From positions 2,418,001 through 2,482,000 of the forward strand of contig JACDQD010000103.1 in the NCBI GenBank assembly GCA_019843655.1: a DNA stretch of 64,000 nt. The letters are read 5' to 3'. Numbering within the stretch: the first letter of the stretch is position 1; each line of letters opens with the position of its first letter. The notes below the pieces were generated by a model. The model made no database searches. It worked only from the letters and a program-made list of their open reading frames with translations, and was not told the origin of the DNA. Position numbers and translations under genes: made by a program. Shown piece after piece: positions 14,401-24,700 of this stretch. Source of the stretch: Lethocerus indicus (taxonomy: Eukaryota > Arthropoda > Insecta > Hemiptera > Belostomatidae).

Positions 14401-17400
14401 ATCCCGGCACAGAGTAACAGTACATGTGGACAAAAGGCTACTATTCATAATAGTGCCATGGCTCTCCAATCAATTGCATATTTTGCCCCACAAATATTGT
14501 GCAAGTGTGAAAAGTTGCGTAAGGACGATAATTCGATTCTGATATCTTTAAAAATATACGTGCGAATAATAATGAAATTACGTTACAAAAAAGGCAAAAA
14601 AAACTGAATCTTCACAACACATTCCCCCTGACGCTTGTTTGGCAGAGCTTCGACACTCGAGCAAAAGTTATTAATTTATTTTTACTGCAGAAAAATAAAT
14701 AAATATAAATTGCAAAAGAATAAATTGATTTTCGATTACACCCGTAATAAAGAACCGGTATTGATAAATGCAAATATGGAATATCCTGAACTCGTACTTG
14801 ATTTCATGCCATCATCCATGTTCGAGCAATAGCCGTTGCTAAAGCTGGACTTCTAACTCGCAACAAGCTATTTAGTTTTACTCTTAAGTCATCAGTTGTA
14901 CGATCATCGCCAATTTTTACTTCGATTCAGAATTTACACAATCCCTTCTCTTATGTCAATATTCGCATCGCTCTCCCTTCCATCGCGAAACATTCATTTT
15001 TTAATATATTCCTACCCAAATGAAATACCCAGGTTCATTGTACGTTCTTTAAAAATCAGACAGAGTACGATTAATAGTGAAGATACAAAGGAAATATATT
15101 CATTCTGATTTTAAAGCTTTATTGATTTCTCTAATATACATATCAAATGAAGCTGGAAACATAAGATTTGTTTCATTAATGTTCAGTGAAATGTAAATTA
15201 TTCATCGTCAAGGCTGTTATTTTGTATAATTATGCATTATATTAAAATTTTGCAGCAAATTTGCATTATTGTTCGAAGGTTATTCTTATGGGTGAGGCTG
15301 TATGACAAGAACGAGTTGTTCGATTTTAATTTAATTAAAAATTAAGAAATCCAGCCATTAGAAGAGATGTAAAAACTGTAATGTCGTTAAAGAAAAATTA
15401 CCATTTCAAGCACAGTTTTTACCAATAATTTATCGCTGGCTGAGGAATGTCGAACAAGGCAATTCATTCAGTTCGCAGAAGGTACCGGCTGAAAACCAGG
15501 CGTTCGGCCTTTGGCCGCAGCTGTACTCCCGTCACGAGAACGGGACTTTTTTGCCCGTTTAGCCTCGCGAACGGCTAATGAAGTGCGGCCCAAGGGGAGT
15601 ATCCGTTAACGGTCCTATTCGCACCGAGGGCCGGTTCGAGAAAGCCGATAGCATCGCCCCGGCCGAGGAGTCACCGCTCGAAGTAAACGGGACATTCTGG
15701 ATTCACGGCGGAGGAAATATTCCGGGGGTTAATGCTCCGGAAATATGGACAGGGGTTATGTCCCAGCCTTCGAAACGATGATCAATGAAGCACTCAAGTT
15801 ATAAGAGCATACGGCTAGTAGACATATCTCGTGACTATAGTTAGAAGAAGAAATTGCTTTAAATAATAATAGTCGTAACACCGCTTCAATTCAAAATAAA
15901 ATTCAATATATATCATATGAAATATATCATAGCTATAACTAAAATAGCGTTACCAAAACTGAGGATATAAGTTTACTGAATGCGAGGATGAAGTAACTTG
16001 TTTTCAACTAGCGTCGCGATGTGACTTCCTGGTTAGTGAAGTCCCGTCGTAAACTGCATTTACTTCTTCACATAATGAAGTATGAAGTTTTTCTGCAGGT
16101 CCGATTATAACATTTACTACGGCCGGAGCAATGTTACATAAGGATACATAAAGAACGCCGTGTAAGTTAGTCGGACGGCGTCAACTGGTAGAGGCGGCGA
16201 GGGCGGGCGGCCCTCTCCCAACGAACTATTAGTGCCAATCACGAAACTCGAATAAAACTGAGATAGAGATCTGTTGGAGCCGAAACGGAACGAAAAATGG
16301 CGCTTTGGTCGTGAAGTCGAAACTTTGTTTAATGTCGCACCGAAGTACTCAATTATGTCAGGAGGTATTAGACGGGGGCCTAGTTTTAGTGTGATAAACT
16401 GTATCTTGTCATTGTATTGTACCGACTGCTGTATAAAAAATACTTCATCTCGCACACACATCACGACTTTATTTTTAAATCATTACAGGATCATATCTTA
16501 ATGTATTATAATTAAAATTGGAATATTATATGCTTTATCAGCGAGTCTGTATCGCTAACTGAAGAATAAATAATCACATTCACAAGTTGATTCTACAGAT
16601 GAGGGGTGCTGCACAAGTCATCAGATTTTAAGATAAAATATACCGGCGAACGTTGCGCAAATGTTGATTCACCGCTTTTAAATAAAACGTTTACTGCAAT
16701 TATGAAATTAAGCGGTCTGTCCAAACAGGGAGCGGACGGAGTTTTGCGACCGGAGAATTGCTAATTCAGTCGTCTATTCAGTCTACGACCGGTTCTGTAT
16801 AACGCGGTGACGTTAAGTGTACAATCGTGGACGGGAGTCCGTACACTTTTTCTTCGCATGTAGATCCTCAAACGTGCCCTTCTGAAGGCCGGCCGAGAGC
16901 AATCAGGCACCGGGCCCGGTCTGTATTTAAAATGCACTTAAAGAATAGACGTTGTGGAGGTATTTCACGATGCAATCATACATTGCGAAACGGGCGATAC
17001 ATACGGCCATGCATTTATATCTTTCTCTTATTCTATAACTTAATAAAAATTGTCCGCATTGAACGCGAACAACGGTATGTAACAGTGCCATTATGAGTAT
17101 CCAAGTATACTAATTTATTTCTGATAAATAATTAAAGATAGCTATAATTTCTCATGCGAAGGAATGCGAATAAAGTATTTTTAAGTTTTAAAATTGTTTT
17201 CGAAATGTCTTATTTTTTCCCCTTTAAGCGTCCTTAATTTTTCATATTTTTTTTATGTATACCCTTAAAGGATATTCCCAGTGGACTCTTGAAACGCTGG
17301 GTTATTCAGAAGTCCGGAAATTCGTCCCGCCTGGCATATTCATAGGTTAATTAAGGCCCCCGGGTGCGGGAAAATTGGTCCGAGGAAAAATCGTTCATAA

Positions 17401-20400
17401 AATCAAAGGTCGCAACGGACCGACGGTCTTCCGACTGAGGTCGGCCATTAGACGCAATCTACATACAAGTTGCGATACATCACGATCCGGTCTTTGGTGG
17501 GGAGGAGTGGCCGAGATGGAACGCGGCGCTTCCAAACTTGCAAAACTTTATCACTCGCCGGGCAAAATATGAGCGGGCCCCGACCCCGCTCCACAGTTTA
17601 TCTCGGCCAATAATGAGACGGGGCGGAGTGCGGTCACGAGTTTCAATTTTACAATAGAATCTTCAAGTTTTGCCATCGGAAAGGCGGCCGACACCCTTCC
17701 TTTATTCAGTCGATGTGTGAGGAGTCGCCGGCCATCAAGATCTTTTCGTGTTGCCCTCGCCGACGGTTGAATTCGGTTCGTGACCTCTATTTTGCGGTTT
17801 CACGACGTCCTCTAACAGTGTTCGCCATTTTATTTGCTCTATTGATCCGAGATGCAGCGTACGCAATCGAATTTCCGATAGGCTATTGATGTTAGTAGAG
17901 CAAAACCTACAATTTAAAAAAAAAAAAATATTTAAAATATCGAAGAAATAGTTTTCCGGTGTGAACTAAATTCCCTGTCATATTTCCACAAATAATCATT
18001 CATAAATTTTACGATTCCACTGTAATATAATTTTTCCACCACTAATTGTCGCTACAAAAATATTTTGTTTTTAATACATTTTGTTGGATGTTTCAATTAA
18101 AATATTTTACGAAAGATTGGAGGTTGTCGTAACTAGTGTTCATTTGAAACCAATGTATATGTTTCATTGAGGATGTATTATATATGGCAAGGATCCGACA
18201 TGCGGGTGTAAAAAAAGCGCGGAATTTCAAGGAGAACGTTCAAGGAGAGATTTAAGTTACCATAGTTCTTACGATCTTCTGTTTCCTAGGCGGGAGGAGA
18301 CGGAAAATCGAAAAAACTATGCAGTTTTCTTTCGCAGATTACCAAACCGGATTTAAGTTAATTACGAAATATTTATAAACTCCAAAATTCCGTACCGATA
18401 AAATTTCGGCGACTCTTATCTATCCACAAAGTGTGTCGAACACGATAATTCTACGGTAATCACAATTTAAACTCACAAAACTGAATCACACGGATAGTTC
18501 TTGTTTTAAACAGAGTTTGAAGTGTGCGGCTTTTGAAGCTGTCGTAAATGCATGCTACATTAGGTTAATTTACCGTCTCGATTGGTTTCCACGTACCGTT
18601 CGGCGACCGCCTCGGCGGCTAGCTGTCAGGAAAGTAACTGGCCCGGCCGAGAGGAAAGGACGTGCGAAACGCCATAATACTATCAGGCCGGCTCGGTATC
18701 CTCCCACCTGTACCACGCATGACACCCGAGAGAAACCAGCCAACTCTCGTTAGGCTTCAACGCTCGTTATTAACCGTTCAAAAGATCCGTGAAGTCCCAT
18801 CAAATATCCGTGAGCATTTCTTCGTGAGCAATCCAAAGCATTTCTATGAACGGAGCATTTTGCGGAATACTCGGGGATAGGGTTACAACGGTTTTAAAAA
18901 TTTTCATTCCTCTTGTATGTATATTATGTGTATCAAAATTTGTTCAAAAGTGAGATTTCCCAAGAATGGTTCGGGAATGCATCAAACTAGTACGCATTCA
19001 TCTCGCAGAATGCATTCCGCATTTAACTACGACGATATTGTGCAGCAAATTTCCTCGTACTTTATAATCTTTAAATAAATTGGACGCCTTACGATATTTT
19101 GTAATTGTAGTTCTATAAAATAAGGGGCTGTTTTGCCAGCAGTTGTCTTAACATTTGGTAATTACAATAATTGATTTTCAGGAATGTAGTTCGTTTATTG
19201 GTTTGCCTTATGCGTTGTTCTAATATGAAAACAGTAACGGAGGTTTTAAATGTAATAATCATTCCTCACAAAGTGCACATTAAAAAATAAATTGACACAC
19301 ATTATGCATTAGGCGAATATTTAACTACATTTAAAAAAAAACGGTGGTGTAAAGTTGTCCCGATTTGAATTGTATTGTATTTCCTTCCTTTCCCCAATCA
19401 CATCCTCGATTGTCTGGGCCGCCTTTGAACATTCCAAACGGCTGATGATTCTCTCGACGTTCCCGATTACATCGGCGTTGCAAAAGCGACCGACCCGGCG
19501 ATTTTTATAGCAAAGGCCCGACCTTCCTAGTCGCGGGCGGGCGGACATTTCTGCGGGCGGCCATCGATCAAAATGTTCGAGAAATAAAATATCCGTGAAT
19601 ATTTCTGTCGCTTTCTTTGAAACGGTAATTATATTTGAATGAGTTTTCAGATCCCTTTCTAGAGTTGCGAAAACTGGTTTCGGGCCTGATGGCCTCATAA
19701 GGCTGTTGCTCCCCGGCTGGATGTGTGTGATATCTTAATCACCTCGAATGGATTCGGATGGAATTATAAATATTAATCTCTTTTTTTTTCTCAATCTGAT
19801 AACGCGCTTGGGGCAATTACATATCCTGTAAAATTTATATTTTTGTACGAATATAACTTCATTTTCACACTGCTCTTCAAAAGCTTCAACACGTCTAAAA
19901 AAATATAATTCTACAGTGGACCAACGAACGGATAGAATGATGAAGGCAACACAATTTCAACAATAACTTAATTGTTCGTTAAATTAGTAATATTTTGAAA
20001 CGGAGTCGCTCGAAATAATTTCGGGTAATAACTTCGACATTCGAATCGATCCCGGTCCTGAGATTCTTGCAAAAATCTTCAGCCTTGGAGTCATAAAATA
20101 GCTATTAAGCAACGGACAGTTTTGTAAAACCGAGCCTACACTTTTGAACCGGGCAATTTAGTCGATGGGAAAATTATGGAATTACAAACTGCAGGTTATC
20201 CCCCGCAAGAAATTCGTCCCTTCGCTACTAGGGTTTCTCCTGAATTCCTAGTTAAGGCATGTATTTACCGGCGAGGCGTCTCGATAAAGTATTCGTCGTG
20301 CATGAAACGTTCCGGTAACATAATGATAACTTTGAGCATCAGGACCGTTCTTCATTGTGATTTCAGACAATTGTTATATCGCAGGAGCCCTCACTTCATA

Positions 20401-21540
20401 TACTCAAAGTAATTTTAACGAATTTAAGATCATAATATTAATGCTTTAATTTCAAGCACTATTAACATTGCAATGAGGTTATGCACATTTTAATGAAATT
20501 TAAGAGTTAATTGAGTAAAAGTATTTCATTTACATGTGTCAAAGAAATAATTTTTGGTTTGTACAATCTGTGAGCTGATAACACAGGTTAATTTCCCGAT
20601 TATAATGCAATTTATACTACTGCTAATAAACGAAAGAGTACAGTTTGTTATACAATGTGTAAACATTTTCAGGACTCAAGGCTTACAGCGGTGCCAACAG
20701 CGGTAGCCTTAGTCTGTAATACAATACGCGCTAGTTGCATTCTTTCTAATTCACACGGTTACATATAAGTAATAACAGCAAAAAGACATGCCCGGGAATA
20801 AAATTACAATCTGAAAATGTGGTAACACTAGAGAAATTTTCTGGTAAGAATTTATACAAACTGAAGTAACCGGAAGCCGGAACCGGTCTGCATCCAGGCC
20901 CAATCAGAAAGAGCGTGTTTTTGTTTTAGAACGGAGGAATTTTTCGATTTTGAGAAACCCGTGGTGCAAGACTTATTATGAATAAAACAAAGAGAATCTT
21001 AATCTTACGAATGGCTTAATTACGATATCTCACCAACCCAGAAGAAACCAGAAAATAAATAGTAATAAATAAATAAATTGTATGAAACGAAAATGAACTA
21101 AGTACCTGTTATTTTGTTATATTTTTTTTAAAATCTCTGTTTAAAGAAGGAAATAGTAAAATTACATTGCATTGCACGAATTCTATCCTCCCGAGTTCTC
21201 AAACATCAAATTATTTATCAGTTGTTCATCGGATAACCATTATCCCCCTGGCAACTTAAGTCGAAATCTTCTCATTGAAATAAAATGAAAAAGTTTTTCT
21301 TTCACACTTAAATTACAAATAGAACACTATGTCGTACAATAAATAACCTATTGTATTGGACACTTTTGTCGTGATCATTCTAGTATAAGAATTATATAAA
21401 CTTTATGTGTTATTTCTTAGAATTATAACGGTAGATCTGACGAGCACGATCTCGAACATGAAATAAAAATCGAGAAAGATGGAGAGTCTAATTGAAGAAA
21501 CGGTTCGACTGCAGTTTTAATGAAAGCCATAAGGGAGTTC
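14401..21540. other. Intergenic DNA upstream of cuticle gene A
   Basis: No gene is recognised. GC-rich patches lie at about 15480-15780, 16180-16330, 16720-16920, 17280-17800, 18580-18760 and 19400-19560. A run of 13 A occupies 17916-17928. A TCAAAGGTCG motif at about 17402, resembling a nuclear-receptor half-site (FTZ-F1/HNF4 type), lies more than 4 kb upstream of the first promoter, so a role in gene A is only a possibility. Confidence 0.55.
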
Positions 21541-21568
21541 GAGGGGGGTCTAGTGGGGGGATGGATGT

Positions 21569-21578
21569 GTGACGTCAC
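21569..21578. promoter_or_regulatory. Perfect CRE palindrome upstream of gene A
   Basis: GTGACGTCAC is a 10-bp perfect palindrome containing the full cAMP-response element TGACGTCA, the site bound by CREB/ATF-type bZIP factors. It lies about 100 bp upstream of the first TATA box of gene A, in a GC-rich stretch with G- and C-tracts. The distance suits a proximal promoter element. Binding is inferred, not shown. Confidence 0.5.
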
Positions 21579-21670
21579 CTCGGGACAAGTAGGGCTGCTC
21601 CGTCCCACCCTCTCTCCCGGGGGCCGGCCCCTCACCCCCCCCCACTCGCATTCCACCGCTCTCAACGTTT

Positions 21671-21710
21671 TATATATAAACACCCCGCCGATCCGAGAAC
21701 AGCTATCATT
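21671..21710 (+). promoter_or_regulatory. Core promoter 1 of cuticle gene A (TATA + initiator)
   Basis: A TATATATAAA box starts at 21671. An arthropod-like initiator (TATCATT, candidate start A at 21708) lies about 35 bp downstream. The predicted leader to the ATG at 21737 is 29 nt, a typical geometry for insect cuticle genes. The module is homologous to core promoter 2 at 21874-21910 and shares the TATATAAAC, GCTATCAxTAC and ATGAGAGCxGTGAGTAC blocks. Confidence 0.75.
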
Positions 21711-21736
21711 ACCTGCATCTAGATCTAACCGGCATC

Positions 21737-21745
21737 ATGAGAGCG
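21737..21745 (+). CDS. Gene A exon 1, copy 1 (MRA)
   Basis: ATG AGA GCG is followed directly by a strong donor, GTGAGTAC. Three codons open the signal peptide and join in phase 0 to exon 2 at 24271 ([10 protein letters not shown]...). The start is supported by the TATA/initiator geometry upstream and by the same arrangement in copy 2. Confidence 0.75.
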
Positions 21746-24700
21746 GTGAGTACCCNGACCGGGCTAGAGGTAACACGGGAGGCGCGGGTCCCTTCGGCCC
21801 GGTTTTTAATTCTTTATTTCTTCATTCTTCATTCTCGCCCCGTTCTGATTCTCCCCCTCCACGTTCGGATTCATATATAAACCGGGGAGATCCCGGGACG
21901 CTATCAGTACTGGCATACGCGACTAACAGTCAACATGAGAGCCGTGAGTACAGACTTGGGTCGAGCTTAACACACTTCTCGCATGAAACAGTTTATCAGT
22001 CTATTTTACGCGTTTTCGGCCCTTATTCGGTAAAATCTCAGTCCCTGTAGCTTTATATAACATTACAGGACAGTTTTTATAACTGAGTCTAGCTTTTGTC
22101 AACATTTTTATAAATATTCCCCGATGAAACTATTCGAATGTCTAATAACCAATCGATATTTTTAGATTATTACTATTCTTTTAAACAAATCAGTTCGAGA
22201 CTAATAATCTAGAATACTCCCCACTTACAACCCTCCACAGGATTCATTCTGTATATAACTCCCGGGAGACTCAAGCCTAAACCATTCCAGGCGCAGCTAT
22301 CACGGAAGAACAAAGCAGTCAAGCCCATTCTCAGATTTAAGCTCCGCCCGTTATAAAATATTTCACCTTTACCTCGTAAACATAACGCGTTGTGATTTAT
22401 CCAGTACTCTGATTTTCAAAGTCTCAGATTGCCCACAAGACGCGCCGAATAGTTTCAGGGCCACAGCTCGATATCAAGAAGCAGCATGCGAGGGGTAACA
22501 CAAATTTTACTAATAATTTCACTGCAATTTCAGCAATATTCTTAAATTCAATTCACACTCATTTTTATTGTTTTAACTATCTTCTTTGCAGTGTCTTTTA
22601 TCGTTGTAATTAAACCCTCCCAACTTTCAGTTTTATGTCTTAAACAATTCCAGAGCACAGTTTTTATTGCCGTTATCTAGATCCACGATAATCCGCGCCT
22701 TTATGACCAGGCTTGAAGTCTCAGACGAGCGTTCCCGGACATTTTAATTGGATGATTTTCCGGTGGAAATCGCTTTACCGATTTCAACCCCGATTATTCT
22801 GGTTATCATTGGTAATTCGTTTAAGGATCTCTCCCTGCTAAAATTCGGCTCTGCTTCAGTATTTCGCGGATCCCATAACACTGTCAGTGCGGGTATCCCG
22901 ATCTAGAGGAACAATATTTGAGCGTGGACACCATGACGATCTTAGCCCATGTTTGTTTCATCCAATGATCTCTTGGCACTAATTTTTTTAATGCCACTCG
23001 GTGTAATGTCAGTCTGGGATCAGGAGAAGTGACTCTCACGATTCCATACGCTATCATTTTTCCGCGAAATGGGCACCGTTCGATTTTATATAACTACAAC
23101 GCGAATTACAGAGTGCAATTTATATCAGCTGTGAATGCTACATTCACATGCTATATAGGTAGGGGATGATATGTACTGTCGCGGCATTTAAATCCCCGTG
23201 AATTATTTCATACTCACGTCTAAAGGTTCGTTTAGAAATCCGCATAATATATTCTCCAATTGCATAGAACTAGTATTATTAAAAATTGTGTATAAAACTA
23301 ATTATGTTGCAAATGATATACGGTATTTTCATTAGAGCAGGGTTTAAAAGTTTAAATTTAATTATTTCAATTTAAAATTCGCTCTCTTAACTGGAAAATA
23401 GGCTTTGTAGAATATATGTCTATAATATAAACTCCTTATTGATTTTTAAATTTTCTTGTATGCACCATGTTTCTCTTCTTTTCTTAGAGACGTTAGCGTG
23501 AAAAGACAGGAAAAATTAGATATTCAAAATTATCGTAACAGTTTCTCTGACCAAAACTAGGAATTTATTGAGGCGTCGTACCGAGTACAAACCTGAGGAG
23601 ATCGAAGGCGGTATGATATCACGGACATGGTCGGTATTGTCTCAAGAGGTTGCGCAACGGGTCAATTACGAGTGGAGGGACGGGCGCAAAAACATCACCG
23701 TTCCCCCAATATTGCACAACGTTTAAGGGGATCATCCCGATCGGATAGTGGCCGTGCACACGGTTCGAGCACGTTTGCATCCATCGCCCGTGCTTAATAA
23801 ATCACCGACCGATAACCGCAGGGGTTGTAGCGCACCGGCGACCGGAAAAGTTTCGGATCCGGGTCGGGAAAATCGGATAATGCCGAAGAAAAACGAGCGT
23901 ACAATTAAGCCGGCGGGGGCGGACCATCAGGAAATTGCATAACGGGTCCCGGGCCCGGGCCGGGGCCTTACTCGCCTCCTCTCCCTCGTTACGTCGGCGG
24001 TACTTTCCCACAATGATTCCCGCGCAACTGAATATCACGCCGGTACCGTGGACTCCGCGCCTATGCATGTTTGCCATTCCGTCAGACCAGATTTCCAGAC
24101 GCTCCATTGTACTCGAGCTTCATTTTTCCGAAACCCTCATTGAATGCCGAGAGTAATTAATCCTTCGGTGGAATAACACCCTTCATTCATTTCTGGCATA
24201 TACAACCTACATACGTGGCTAGTAATATTCTGAAAATATAATCGGTAGTTAACGGTTACGATTTCTGCAGTTCGTAGTAGCACTGGTGGTCATCGTGGGA
24301 GCGGCTACAGCGGCCAGGCTGGACAACAAGTATCTACCACCTCCTGGCGCCGGTGGCGCGGGAGGAAGCGGCAGCATTCTTACTACCCCGATCGGAGGAG
24401 GAAGACCAGGAGGTTAATAATTATTAATCGATACAATAATTACTAAATGATTCAATTTCGCACAAACAAATTTTTAGTATCAGAACCTAAACTTGTCGAT
24501 CATTACATACCGAGTTATAGCAGCTAACGACAATGGAATAAATAATTTGGCAATACGAATATTTCATAAATATTCGCGCTTTTTTAGGTCCGGGTGGAGC
24601 CGGTTTCCCGGGCGGTCCGGGTAGACCCGGAGGCCCAGGAGGTGCAGGATTCCCCGGTGGTCCCGGAGGTGCAGGATTCCCGGGTAGACCCGGAGGCCCA

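Noticed and set aside
21520..22050. Long + strand open frame across the gene A promoter
   Set aside because: It is in a different frame from the MRA exons, crosses TATA boxes and the N, and is explained by GC-rich composition.
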